From positions 18,969 to 82,968 of the forward strand of contig DASYCJ010000055.1 of assembly GCA_036500225.1 (NCBI GenBank): a stretch of DNA of 64,000 bases. The letters run 5' to 3'. Source of the DNA: DASUBN01 sp036500225. GTDB lineage: Bacteria; Pseudomonadota; Gammaproteobacteria; Natronospirales; REEB76. How positions within the stretch are numbered: the first letter of the stretch is position 1; each line of letters starts with the position of its first letter. Below are positions 1 through 7,623 of the stretch, piece by piece. The translations under genes were made by a program, and so were the position numbers. The notes under the pieces were generated by a model, which did no database searches, was not told the DNA's origin, and was given only the letters and a program-made list of their open reading frames with translations.

Positions 1-1060
1 GGATCGCTATGCCAGGGCGCCGGCCATGCAGGTGGCGCATCGCAGCCATGTCATCGACATGCTGGATGGCAAGGAGATACGCCGCCTGGTGGAGATGGAG
101 AGACCCCACTACATCGTGCCGGAGATCGAGGCCATCGCCACGCCGACACTCCTGGAACTGGAACAGGAAGGCTGGACCGTGATTCCCACGGCACGCACCG
201 CGCGCCTCACCATGGACCGGGAAGGCATCCGCCGTCTGGCCGCCGAGACCCTCAAGGTCCCCACTTCCCCTTACAAGTTCGCTGACACGCTGGAGGATTT
301 CCGCGCCGCCGTGCGAAGCATCGGCATGCCCTGCGTAGTAAAACCGGTGATGAGTTCTTCCGGCAAGGGCCAAAGCGTGGTGAAAGACGAACCCGACATC
401 CAACACGCCTGGGAATACGGCCAGGCGGGCGGCCGCACCGGCAAGGGCCGCATGATCGTGGAAGGCTTCGTGGACTTCGACTACGAAATCACCCTGCTCA
501 CGGTGCGGCATAGCGCAGGGACTAGCTTCTGCGCGCCCATCGGCCACCGCCAAGAGGACGGTGATTACCGGGAATCCTGGCAGCCCCAGCCCATGAGCGA
601 GAAGGCGCTCGTCGAGTCCCAGCACATGGCCAAACTGATATCCGACGACCTGGGTGGGCGCGGCATCTTCGGCATGGAGTTCTTCATCAAGGGCGACCAA
701 GTGTGGTTCAGCGAGGTCTCACCGCGCCCCCATGACACCGGCCTGGTGACGCTCATCTCCCAGGACCTCTCGGAGTTCGCCCTGCATGCCCGGGCTATCC
801 TGGGACTGCCCACCCCGGTGATCCGCCAGTTGGGTCCCTCTGCCTCAGCGGTGATCTTACCCCACGGGGACTCCGACGCACCTCTGTATAGGGGTGTGGA
901 CGCAGCCCTCACGGAACCGGATACCATGTTGCGGCTCTTCGGCAAGCCGGAGATCCGCGGCCACCGCCGCATGGGGGTGGCCCTGGCGCGGGACGTATCC
1001 ATAGAAGCCGCCACGGCCAAGGCGCTACGCGCCGCCGCGGCCATCCACGTGAAGATGTAG
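1..1060 (+). CDS. purT: Formate-dependent phosphoribosylglycinamide formyltransferase (PurT), 5' end cut by window
   Basis: This ATP-grasp enzyme makes formyl-GAR from GAR, formate and ATP in purine biosynthesis, without folate. The open frame already runs at base 2 (DRYARAPAM...), which matches E. coli PurT from about residue 42, so roughly 41 N-terminal residues lie outside the window. The ATG at 26 is therefore an internal methionine and not the start. Visible family motifs are HYIVPEIEAIAT, the SSSGKGQ ATP loop, GHRQEDGDYRESWQPQ and EVSPRPHDTG. About 352 residues are present, and they align with the E. coli protein without gaps of note down to the C-terminus. yajQ follows after 9 nt and is probably co-transcribed. 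Confidence 0.95.
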   Translation, partial: DRYARAPAMQVAHRSHVIDMLDGKEIRRLVEMERPHYIVPEIEAIATPTLLELEQEGWTVIPTARTARLTMDREGIRRLAAETLKVPTSPYKFADTLEDFRAAVRSIGMPCVVKPVMSSSGKGQSVVKDEPDIQHAWEYGQAGGRTGKGRMIVEGFVDFDYEITLLTVRHSAGTSFCAPIGHRQEDGDYRESWQPQPMSEKALVESQHMAKLISDDLGGRGIFGMEFFIKGDQVWFSEVSPRPHDTGLVTLISQDLSEFALHARAILGLPTPVIRQLGPSASAVILPHGDSDAPLYRGVDAALTEPDTMLRLFGKPEIRGHRRMGVALARDVSIEAATAKALRAAAAIHVKM

Positions 1061-1069
1061 GAGCCAGAC

Positions 1070-1555
1070 ATGCCTTCTTTCGACGCCGTCTCCAAGGTCG
1101 ACACCGCCGAACTCACCAACGCAGTGGACCAGGCCAGCCGCGAGATAGGCCAGCGCTATGACTTCAAGGGTTCCTCCGCCGCCATCGAACGCAGCGACGA
1201 CCTGCTGACGCTGTTCGCCGACAGTGAGTTCCAGCTCAAGCAGGTGATGGACATCCTGTACGGCAAGGCTGCCAAGCGCGGCATCGACGTCTCCAGTTTC
1301 GACCCGCAGAAGATCGAAGCCATCAGCGGCGACAAGGCCAAGCAGGCCATCAAGGTGAAACAGGGTATCGAGAAGGAACTGGCGAAGAAGATGGTGAAGT
1401 TGGTCAAGGACAGCGGCCTCAAGATCCAGGCCGCCATCCAGGGGGACGAGCTGCGGGTCTCCGGCAAGAAGCGCGACGACCTGCAAGCCTGCATGGCGCT
1501 GTTCCGTGGTGCGAAATTCGAACAGCCCATCCAATTCACGAATTTCCGGGATTGA
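1070..1555 (+). CDS. yajQ: YajQ family nucleotide/cyclic-di-GMP-binding protein
   Basis: This 161-residue cytoplasmic protein has the usual length for the UPF0234/YajQ family and its typical N-terminus (MPSFDAVSKVD...), followed by YDFKGSSA and a C-terminal FRGAKFEQPIQFTNFRD. Family knowledge: two ferredoxin-like folds that bind nucleotides and RNA. Xanthomonas and Pseudomonas members have been reported as c-di-GMP effectors. Here it may act as a receptor for the three GGDEF proteins encoded in the same window, but that link is inference. It starts 9 nt after purT, and a GGAG-type ribosome site (gtaggagccag) sits before the ATG. It ends 8 nt from the stop of the converging gene at 1564. Confidence 0.93.
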   Translation: MPSFDAVSKVDTAELTNAVDQASREIGQRYDFKGSSAAIERSDDLLTLFADSEFQLKQVMDILYGKAAKRGIDVSSFDPQKIEAISGDKAKQAIKVKQGIEKELAKKMVKLVKDSGLKIQAAIQGDELRVSGKKRDDLQACMALFRGAKFEQPIQFTNFRD

Positions 1556-1563
1556 TCCTCAGT

Positions 1564-2463
1564 CTATTCAGCTGGACTCACATCCAACGTCATGTCGTGA
1601 AAATCTAAAGTCAGCAGGGTTCCCGCGAAGAACTCATTGCCCACCGTGCCCTGGAAGCGCTCCTGATAGGGCTGATGCACCTTGATGGTGGGGAAATACA
1701 CCGTGGCCGGATGCGACAGCACCGTGCCAGCGAAACCGGTGGAATCCACTTGTACTCCCAGCATATCCACGCCGCCGTCGGTGATGGGGAAGTTGCGCAC
1801 GATGGCGTGCTCAGTAGCCTTCTCGAAACCGAAGCTCTTCTCAGCGCCGCTGAAGATGAGCAGCGAACCGGTATAGCTGGTATCGATCTGGGCCTCCAAG
1901 GACTTACCGTCTACGGTGAAGGGTCCACCCACCACGATGGGCGGACCCCAATCATGGAAGTCCACCAGCTTTAGCACACCCTTCCCCGGCTTCGGGTGTT
2001 CATCGGGTCTCAGGAGCTGTGACACCCGGATCAGGTGACGCTTGTAATCGATCTGCAGCACCCGGTCCTTGAAGAAGGTGTAATCCAGGGTGCCGGTATA
2101 TTTGGCCAGCACGCCCATCTGGTCCGGAGACATCGCCAGGAAATCGGCACTGCCCTGAGCTCCGGCGAACTCAGCGGGCTTGGGCCCATCCGTGAGGAAC
2201 AGGCCGGCCACGACCTGGTTCTGGGATTTATAGGGAGTGAGCTTCCAGCCCAAGGCGCGCGCCACGTTCTCCGATATGGAGGAGTGGTTGTAGCTGGTGT
2301 CCAGCAGGAAGGTGTGGGGCTTGTGATCGGAGAGCGTCACCTGGATACAGATGGCGCCATCGCAGGGCCTGAAGGGTACCGCGGTGCCGTATTCCACGGT
2401 ACCGCCCTGGGCGGCACCTGAAGCGAGTAGGGCCAGCGCCGCCGATGCTATCCGTCCGTACAT
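1564..2463 (-). CDS. Exported aspartyl-protease-like (retropepsin/pepsin-fold) protein
   Basis: This is a 299-residue protein starting at the ATG at 2463, which has a GGGAG ribosome site and is followed by a clear signal peptide (MYGRIASAALALLASGAAQGG). A longer frame to 2496 would place an arginine-rich extension ahead of the signal peptide and is rejected. Two LLDTS/QIDTS motifs at about D55 and D194 sit in beta-rich sequence, the pattern of the two catalytic Asp loops of pepsin-like proteases (D-T/S-G), with Ser in place of Gly. Activity is therefore uncertain. It may be a periplasmic protease or a binding derivative. It lies 92 nt downstream of the ABC operon and may be its last gene or have its own promoter. 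Confidence 0.7.
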   Translation of the reverse strand: MYGRIASAALALLASGAAQGGTVEYGTAVPFRPCDGAICIQVTLSDHKPHTFLLDTSYNHSSISENVARALGWKLTPYKSQNQVVAGLFLTDGPKPAEFAGAQGSADFLAMSPDQMGVLAKYTGTLDYTFFKDRVLQIDYKRHLIRVSQLLRPDEHPKPGKGVLKLVDFHDWGPPIVVGGPFTVDGKSLEAQIDTSYTGSLLIFSGAEKSFGFEKATEHAIVRNFPITDGGVDMLGVQVDSTGFAGTVLSHPATVYFPTIKVHQPYQERFQGTVGNEFFAGTLLTLDFHDMTLDVSPAE

Positions 2464-2555
2464 GGAACACTCCCGCCTGCGCCGAGCTGGCAGCATTGGG
2501 AGTGTCTGAATGGAAGGAAGTTCCCTGGCCTTAAGGTCAGACCGGAAACCGGCTG

Positions 2556-3371
2556 TCAGTGCTTGTCGTCCTTGAAGATATCACGACGCACTTCATTGTC
2601 GCCCAGCGGCCCGAAGCGCAGGTCAGCGAGCCCGGCGGTGACTTTCAGGTCCACGTCGTCCTTGCCCTTACCCTGCTGGGTGACACTGTTGCCGAGCATG
2701 TGCAGGTGACTCAGGAAACCATCGTTCTTCTCCGGCGGCGGGCCGTAGTACTGCCCATCCAGACTGAGGACCGCCAGGCCGAAGGTACTCTTGATCGTGA
2801 CGTCCCGCGGCTCGTCAGCATCGGAGATCACATGCAACCGGCCGGCACTGAGACGGCCATAGATGGCACCGCTGGGGACGTGGATCACCACTTCGCCCGC
2901 CGCGAGCTGTGCTTTCACGCCGCCCTTCACGCCATCGATGGCCATGCGTCCTTCCCCCATGGAGGCATCCACGCCGAAGCGCTCCGGCACTTGCACGGTC
3001 CACTCCTGTTTCACATCGCTGTTATGATCGTCGCCGGACGGGAAGATCACCGACAAGGTCAGGGTATCGCCCTTGTGGACCTGGCCTATCTTGGCGCCTT
3101 CGGTATCACGCAGGGTTGCTTCGGTGGATAAGGCGATGCCGAGCACATGCCGCTCCTCCTGTTGCATCACCAACGTCACGTGTACTGCATCGTCCGGCGA
3201 TACGCTGATGCTGGTCTCGCCGGCGGTACCTTTGAGCGAGAGGAACTGGAGCCCAGCGGCCGGGATGTCAGTCTTGAGAGTCACGGGTTCGCTACCAGAA
3301 TCCCGCACGCTGCAACCCGTGAGGGCCAGGGCCGCTGCGAGCGTGCCGAATACGATGAGATGACGTGTCAT
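2556..3371 (-). CDS. Lipoprotein with beta-strand-repeat (DUF4097-like) domain
   Basis: This 271-residue protein begins with a lipoprotein signal (MTRHLIVFGTLAAALALTGC), so Cys20 is the predicted lipidation site. The body is beta-rich and low in cysteine. It shares the VKQEWTVQVP.R...D..MGEGRM.I.GVKGGV.A.L blocks with its upstream neighbour, so the two are paralogues. They also resemble the DUF4097 protein at 37886. The start overlaps the neighbour's stop by 4 nt (ATGA), which indicates translational coupling. No catalytic motif is visible; a structural or sensing envelope role is likely. It is the sixth gene of the GntR/ABC operon counting from the repeat-protein gene at 7273. Confidence 0.75.
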   Translation of the reverse strand: MTRHLIVFGTLAAALALTGCSVRDSGSEPVTLKTDIPAAGLQFLSLKGTAGETSISVSPDDAVHVTLVMQQEERHVLGIALSTEATLRDTEGAKIGQVHKGDTLTLSVIFPSGDDHNSDVKQEWTVQVPERFGVDASMGEGRMAIDGVKGGVKAQLAAGEVVIHVPSGAIYGRLSAGRLHVISDADEPRDVTIKSTFGLAVLSLDGQYYGPPPEKNDGFLSHLHMLGNSVTQQGKGKDDVDLKVTAGLADLRFGPLGDNEVRRDIFKDDKH

Positions 3372-4198
3372 TTCCCTGCTCCCTTGTGGGCGGCGTCCGC
3401 TGACGTGAGGTGCAGGGTCACCTGGCCGATGTTGAGTCTGAGATCCATACTGTCCGGGCCGTCACCGTCCATGGAGACCTTGTTGCCCAGGCCGCCGTGC
3501 TCGTGCACACCCGATTCAGCGCCCTGGAACAATAGGGTCGCATCGCCGATGTTGCTGGCGAGCTGGATGCGGCCATGGTGGCTGCTGGCAGACTTGGCGC
3601 GGATCTCACCCACGTTCACGTCTGCATCGATGCTGCCCTGGGGCACGTCGATCTCGAGTTCACCCACGTCGAGCTTGGCACCGACACCGCCGGCCACGTC
3701 GGCGATGTCCATCTCGCCCACGTTCATGACCGAATCGAGCTTGAGGCGCACCGGCACCTGCACGTCCCATTCCTGCTTGACCTCGTCCTGGTCATGGCCG
3801 TCGAGGTCCAGAGACAGAGTCAGGCGCTTGTCCTTGCGATCCTGATGGATCGAGGCAGCGGAGATGTCGTGGGACAAGCCGCCGGACCAATGCAGGAAAC
3901 CCAGGAAGGAGCGCTCCTTGGGACGCAGCGTCAGCTGCACATGCACTTCATCATCATGGGATGCCGTCACGCGCAGCTCGCCGACACGGACCTGCAGCCC
4001 CAAGGTATCGAGACCGGCAGCCTCGATATCCGCATTCAGGGTGCGAGGACCGACATGCCGGCTGTCCTCACCGACGACACCCTGCTCGGTGTCGTCACGC
4101 ATCTCGGAACTGCGGTCGGGATGCTTGGCCGCGTACCAAGCGAAACTGCCGACCAACAGGACGATGATGGCGACCAGGACTGCAGTGGTCTTGTTCAT
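3368..4198 (-). CDS. Membrane-anchored beta-strand-repeat (DUF4097-like) protein
   Basis: The protein has 276 residues. An N-terminal hydrophobic segment (about residues 7-23, MNKTTAVLVAIIVLLVGSF) without a lipobox cysteine suggests an inner-membrane anchor with a periplasmic body. The body has repeating short blocks such as NVGEMDIADV, LDVGELEIDV, VNVGEIRAKS and LNIGQVTLHL, about 20 residues apart, as in beta-solenoid adhesin-like folds. It is paralogous to the lipoprotein encoded immediately downstream (4-nt overlap). The pair presumably works on or with the ABC transporter encoded just upstream. The function is not known. Confidence 0.75.
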   Translation of the reverse strand: MNKTTAVLVAIIVLLVGSFAWYAAKHPDRSSEMRDDTEQGVVGEDSRHVGPRTLNADIEAAGLDTLGLQVRVGELRVTASHDDEVHVQLTLRPKERSFLGFLHWSGGLSHDISAASIHQDRKDKRLTLSLDLDGHDQDEVKQEWDVQVPVRLKLDSVMNVGEMDIADVAGGVGAKLDVGELEIDVPQGSIDADVNVGEIRAKSASSHHGRIQLASNIGDATLLFQGAESGVHEHGGLGNKVSMDGDGPDSMDLRLNIGQVTLHLTSADAAHKGAGK

Positions 4199-4220
4199 CT
4201 TGAAAGGCCTCCAAGGCCCC

Positions 4221-4550
4221 CTAGCGGATCACGTTGATGTGGCAGTGCACGCTAGTGGTATCCGGGTTGGCGAGGGCGATCTGCACCGCCTTCTCCAGGG
4301 TCTCAGGGGCATGTACTGTGCCTGACAGGTATACACGGCCGTCAGCGGTCGCCACGCTCAAGTCCGCCTCATGGGTGGCGGGATCGGCATCGAGGCCGGT
4401 GCGGATGGCCTTGGCCAGGGTCGTGTCGTGATGGCTGGACGAATCCCAGGTGGAATCGCCGTCCCCCACGCCGTTGCCGAGGGCCAGCACACAGCCACCG
4501 AGGTTGGCCATGGCGGCACACAGGGTCAGGGTCACCAATACACGTCGCAT
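4221..4550 (-). CDS. BON-domain lipoprotein
   Basis: This is a 109-residue protein. I start it at the ATG at 4550, which has GGAG 8 nt upstream and directly yields a lipoprotein signal (MRRVLVTLTLCAAMANLGGC). A frame extending to 4625 would put 25 unlikely residues ahead of it. The mature part contains one BON-like domain (LAKAIRTGLDADPATHEADLSVATADGRVYLSGTV...), the module of OsmY/DolP proteins that bind phospholipid and help maintain the outer membrane. It lies 37 nt after the ABC permease and 22 nt before the next gene, within the same operon. This supports an envelope-maintenance theme. Confidence 0.8.
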   Translation of the reverse strand: MRRVLVTLTLCAAMANLGGCVLALGNGVGDGDSTWDSSSHHDTTLAKAIRTGLDADPATHEADLSVATADGRVYLSGTVHAPETLEKAVQIALANPDTTSVHCHINVIR

Positions 4551-4587
4551 GTCTTCGCTCCAGATGAAGGTTGATAGAGCCCGGGGG

Positions 4588-5547
4588 TTAGATCTCGGTG
4601 CGCTTGCGGCGCAGCCAGATGGCACCGTAGATGAAGGCTGTCGCCACCACCAGGCCTATCCACAGGCTCGGGCTGGCGATGATCTGGCCGATGTTGCTGA
4701 GGCCCATCACCGGACCGGACAGGTCCATGTGCTTCCAGCTCTGCATCTCGATGGGGTCGAGGTTGAAAGCCAGTTGCAGCCAGTGCAGCTTGTAGGCGAG
4801 CAGCATGCGGGCGAAGCTGCCGGTGTGGAACACCCACAGCTCGGCGAACATGACGCCCGCCGGCACCAAGAGGGCCCACAGGAACGGCACCTTCTTGGCC
4901 CAGCTGGAGGCCAGCATGTACCAGGCGTAGAAGGGCAGGTACCAGATGGCCTGCACGATGAGGCCATAGGCCAGCAGCGACCAGGCACCGATGAAGGAGC
5001 CGGGATGCGCCAGCAGCACCCAGGGATGAGTCCCCACGGCCGCGCCCATGATCATGAGCAACAGCAGCAGTATCAACTCGAACGCCACGGTCACCGCGAA
5101 ACTCACGGCAGTGACGCTGATAAGCGCCGTGCCAAGCTTGGCCAGCACGGTGCGTGCATCCGATACCGGCATGGATCTCCAGAACAGCACGCTGCGGTCA
5201 CGGCGCTCCGCATACAGGCTATCCAGGAGATAGAAGAACACCACGATCTGCATAAGCAGGTTGAAAAGCCAGCCCAAGCTGAAGGTCACCGCGCGGATGA
5301 ACATCCTGATGCCGTCGTCGTCCGCATCGCGGAAGTCCGGCAGGTTGTCCAGCTGGAAATGGGTGCCGTTGGAGAATTCCACATTGTTGATGGTCTGGTT
5401 GTGGCCGATCAGTACCGCCACCAGCATGTACAGGGACAGCACCGTGAGCACGCCGGCCACCACCGTGGGCACCATCCACAGCGAGCGGTTCTCCCAGAAC
5501 TCGCGACGGATGAGTGTCTTGTTCACGCGCATGTCGGCGGCGTTCAT
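4588..5547 (-). CDS. ABC-2-type transporter permease
   Basis: This 319-residue inner-membrane protein has about six hydrophobic segments. The first is at about residues 20-47 (LWMVPTVVAGVLTVLSLYML), others lie at 85-110 (FSLGWLFNLLMQIVVFFYLL) and through 130-240, and the last is near 295-312. The NKTLIRREFWENR start and the LYAERRDRSVLFWRSMPVSD loop are typical of ABC-2 permeases of the YtrC/YhgE-like exporter group partnered with GntR/YtrA operons. It overlaps the ATPase gene by 4 nt. The substrate is unknown; known relatives act in antibiotic or envelope stress responses. Confidence 0.88.
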   Translation of the reverse strand: MNAADMRVNKTLIRREFWENRSLWMVPTVVAGVLTVLSLYMLVAVLIGHNQTINNVEFSNGTHFQLDNLPDFRDADDDGIRMFIRAVTFSLGWLFNLLMQIVVFFYLLDSLYAERRDRSVLFWRSMPVSDARTVLAKLGTALISVTAVSFAVTVAFELILLLLLMIMGAAVGTHPWVLLAHPGSFIGAWSLLAYGLIVQAIWYLPFYAWYMLASSWAKKVPFLWALLVPAGVMFAELWVFHTGSFARMLLAYKLHWLQLAFNLDPIEMQSWKHMDLSGPVMGLSNIGQIIASPSLWIGLVVATAFIYGAIWLRRKRTEI

Positions 5548-6401
5548 TGCATGCCTCCTTTGACCTTGGCGACGAAGATGTCGGCCACGCTTGGAGTGTG
5601 GATCTCGCCGAGCTTGCTGAGCTCGTCGCGGGACACGCCCTCGTATAGATAGAGTTTCTTACCGAACACCTCACGCTCATACAGGGGCTTCAGCCCTTGG
5701 GCCGCGGCAGCCTTGTCCGGGGCGACCAGCACTTCCGTATATTCCTCGGCCACCTGGTCCATGGAGCGGTCCAGGGTGACCCGGCCGCCGTCGATGAACA
5801 TCAGGTGGGTGAGGATCTTCTCGATCTCCTCCACCTGGTGGGTGGTGACGATGATGGTGCGCTGCGCGTCGAAGTAGTCGTTGAGCAGGCTGGTGTAGAA
5901 CTCCTTCCTATATAGGATGTCCAGACCGAGGGTCGGCTCATCCAGCACCAGGAGCTTGGCGTCGATGGCCATAATCAGCGCCAGATGCAGCTGCGTGACC
6001 ATGCCCTTGGACAGCTCGCCGACCCTGCTCTTTTGCTTGATCTTGGTCTTCTCCAGGAAATGCATGGCGCGCTCGCGGCTGAAGCCGGGGTGCACCGCTT
6101 CCACGTATTCCACGGCGTTGTGCACACGCAGCCAGCGCGGCAGCACCGCCACGTCGGCGATGAAGCACACGTCACGCATCAGGTTATGGCGAGCCTGCCG
6201 CGGGTCATGGCCGAGCACGTCCAACTCGCCCTCGAAATCCGTGAGTCCGAGGATGGCCTTGAGCGCGGTGGTCTTGCCGGCGCCGTTGGGGCCAATTAGA
6301 CCGACGATGCGGCCCTCCTCGATCTCGAAGTCCACCTTGTCCAGCGCGCGGGTGGCGCCGTACTGCTTGCTCAAGCCGCGGGCCTTGACCAGGGTCGTCA
6401 T
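5544..6401 (-). CDS. ABC transporter ATP-binding protein
   Basis: This is a 285-residue cytoplasmic ATPase. Visible motifs are Walker A (GPNGAGKTT, about residues 38-46), the signature-like LSKGMVTQLHLAL, Walker B (LLVLDEPTLGLD) and the H-loop (IVTTHQVEE). The signature differs from the canonical LSGGQ, as is common in this drug/bacitracin-exporter-like group. The C-terminal 70 residues after the nucleotide-binding domain form an extra domain typical of ABC-2 exporters. It is coupled by 4-nt overlaps to the GntR gene before it and the permease after it, the classic YtrA-YtrB-permease order. Confidence 0.93.
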   Translation of the reverse strand: MTTLVKARGLSKQYGATRALDKVDFEIEEGRIVGLIGPNGAGKTTALKAILGLTDFEGELDVLGHDPRQARHNLMRDVCFIADVAVLPRWLRVHNAVEYVEAVHPGFSRERAMHFLEKTKIKQKSRVGELSKGMVTQLHLALIMAIDAKLLVLDEPTLGLDILYRKEFYTSLLNDYFDAQRTIIVTTHQVEEIEKILTHLMFIDGGRVTLDRSMDQVAEEYTEVLVAPDKAAAAQGLKPLYEREVFGKKLYLYEGVSRDELSKLGEIHTPSVADIFVAKVKGGMQ

Positions 6402-6772
6402 GACTTGCTTCCTTTTTCGCCTTCACGGGCCAGTTCCATCAGGTCCAGACCCAACCTCTGTACGCGCTGCAGGATCAGCGGCCATTCGCTCTTCAGGAAC
6501 TGCTCGCGCTCGTTCTTCATCAGGCTGCGACGCGCGCCTTCCTTGACGAACATGCCCAGGCCGCGGCGCTTCTCCACCAGGCCCTCGTCCACCAGTGACT
6601 GGTAGCCCTTGAGCACGGTGAGGGGGTTGATCTGGTATTCGGCGGCTACCGAGCGTACCGAGGGAAGCGGATCACCCTCCTTGAGGGTGTCTTCCAGGAT
6701 CATGGCGACCACCCGATCCCGCAACTGGCGGTAGATCGGTTGGTTGTCGCTCCAGGTGGGTTCCATGTCCAT
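6398..6772 (-). CDS. GntR-family regulator, YtrA subfamily
   Basis: This 124-residue regulator has an N-terminal winged helix-turn-helix (QPIYRQLRDRVVAMI, then PLPSVRSVAAEYQINPLTVLKGYQSLVDEGLVEKRRGLGMFV). Only a short helical C-terminal tail follows, with no ligand-binding domain, which is the size and shape of the YtrA subfamily. A GAGAGG ribosome site precedes the ATG. Such regulators usually repress their own operon with an ABC transporter, and the ABC genes follow directly with 4-nt overlaps. A GGTG-N16-CACC palindrome at 7323-7346 is the likely target. Confidence 0.92.
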   Translation of the reverse strand: MDMEPTWSDNQPIYRQLRDRVVAMILEDTLKEGDPLPSVRSVAAEYQINPLTVLKGYQSLVDEGLVEKRRGLGMFVKEGARRSLMKNEREQFLKSEWPLILQRVQRLGLDLMELAREGEKGSKS

Positions 6773-6787
6773 TGGCCTCTCGCTGCT

Positions 6788-6819
6788 GTAGCCGGATAGT
6801 CGACTAGTGCTGCGGCTAC
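6788..6819. promoter_or_regulatory. Inverted repeat between the repeat-protein gene and the GntR gene
   Basis: GTAGCCG (6788-6794) is repeated inverted as CGGCTAC (6813-6819). A further perfect 10-bp palindrome, TAGTCGACTA (6797-6806), lies inside it. It fills most of the 48-nt gap ahead of the gntR ribosome site. It could be a second operator, or an RNA hairpin that modulates translation or processing between the two cistrons. It does not match the GGTG-N16-CACC pattern. Confidence 0.4.
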
Positions 6820-6820
6820 C

Positions 6821-7273
6821 TTAGCCGCCCGTCCGCCCAAAGACCAGCGCACCGACCATCGTCAGCAGGCTGCGGGAACCGGTGGAATCCGCCATCGCTA
6901 AGAGCGAACCGATTACCGGCAACTTGCCGTTGTGCGCTTTGACCTGCACCGTGCCGAGATAGACCGCACCGGACTGCTGGGCGGCGCTCACTGCATAGCG
7001 GACGTCACTGGAGTCGGACGGGGTCACCCGGATGGTGCCCAGGTAGGCAGTGCCGTAGCCGGGCTTGGCCGCATGGGTACCCGCCACATCGGCAGGGGTG
7101 ACCTCGATGGTGCCCAAGTGGATGACCTTGCCGCTGGCATGGCTCACGCCACTACCCTGTGACCGGGCGGCCTTCACGGCCGGCTGGGCGCTGGCGGCTT
7201 CGGCAGCTAGGTTCATGCCCATCAGGCTCAAACCCAAAACGACCGCAGTGCTGATCTTGGTGATGCTGTTCAT
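6821..7273 (-). CDS. Small exported protein with three LGT(I/V) repeats, unknown function
   Basis: This is a 150-residue protein with a signal peptide (MNSITKISTAVVLGLSLMGMNLAAEAASA) and a GGAG ribosome site. The mature part holds three short repeats: HLGTIEVTP, YLGTIRVTP and YLGTVQVKA, spaced about 30 residues apart. A C-terminal hydrophobic stretch (SLLTMVGALVFGRTGG) follows. I do not recognise a family. As the first gene after the YtrA-type operator, 48 nt ahead of gntR on the same strand, it is probably the operon's first cistron and the most strongly controlled product. The gene could alternatively be monocistronic. Confidence 0.75.
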   Translation of the reverse strand: MNSITKISTAVVLGLSLMGMNLAAEAASAQPAVKAARSQGSGVSHASGKVIHLGTIEVTPADVAGTHAAKPGYGTAYLGTIRVTPSDSSDVRYAVSAAQQSGAVYLGTVQVKAHNGKLPVIGSLLAMADSTGSRSLLTMVGALVFGRTGG

Positions 7274-7322
7274 GGTCTTCTCCTTCTGTTCCTGCGAGCT
7301 CCGGGGGAGCCCGTTCCGTAGT

Positions 7323-7346
7323 GGTGTTGTAGCTAACTATAACACC
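7323..7346 (-). promoter_or_regulatory. Probable YtrA/GntR operator, GGTG-N16-CACC palindrome
   Basis: On the plus strand GGTGTTGTAG (7323-7332) and CTATAACACC (7337-7346) form a 24-bp inverted repeat with one mismatched pair and a 4-nt centre. GGTG-N16-CACC is the box I recall for a Xanthomonas YtrA regulator. Read in the direction of the operon, the left half contains the -10 hexamer TATAGT, so bound regulator would block RNA polymerase. Confidence 0.75.
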
Positions 7347-7363
7347 AAACAAGAGGAAAGCAA
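7336..7363 (-). promoter_or_regulatory. Sigma-70-type promoter of the GntR/ABC operon
   Basis: On the minus strand, TTGCTT (7363-7358) and TATAGT (7341-7336) are separated by 16 nt. Transcription would start near 7329, giving a leader of about 55 nt before the ATG at 7273. The -10 hexamer lies inside the palindrome at 7323-7346. The same hexamer and spacing occur at 37810-37837. Confidence 0.65.
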
Positions 7364-7483
7364 GGGGTATGGAGCATTTTTCTCCATGTGCATATAACTC
7401 TTTATTAATCAATAAGTTGTAAATATAACAAGTTGGCAAAACTGACAAGAGCCCAAGCTGGATGAGGGCTCTGCGCAGCCCCG

Positions 7484-7504
7484 CTATAACACCCCTATAA
7501 CACC
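7484..7504. repeat. Tandem copies of the operator half-site
   Basis: CTATAACACC occurs at 7484-7493 and again at 7495-7504, in the same orientation and 11 bp (one helical turn) apart. Each is identical to the right half of the palindrome at 7337-7346. Neither has a GGTG partner at the right distance. They may be accessory half-sites for the GntR regulator or may act on mdh. Confidence 0.55.
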
Positions 7505-7623
7505 GGCCATGACATCCCGGCTCTTCTGCGGCGGCGGGCTGTCATGGGGCGGGTGCTAAAATCGCGTCCCTTTAGCCGCGCTTGCCGCGGCTCCTGCCAC
7601 CTTCGAGAACACGGAGTTCCTCC

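Larger units (their letters stand above)
7274..7623. other. 350-nt divergent promoter region between the GntR/ABC operon and mdh
   Basis: This is the only gene-free stretch longer than 300 nt in the window. It holds the operon promoter and 24-bp operator (7323-7363), an AT-rich block (about 7365-7440, unusual for this genome), two tandem CTATAACACC half-sites (7484-7504), and a possible -10 element for mdh (TAAAAT, 7557-7562). I see no coding potential with a ribosome site other than the start of mdh. Confidence 0.7.

Noticed and set aside
4450..5652. A 400-codon plus-strand open frame opposite the ABC permease
   Set aside because: It is antisense to the permease and the ends of its neighbours. 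The product is His/Gln-rich low-complexity sequence with no ribosome site, typical of a shadow frame.
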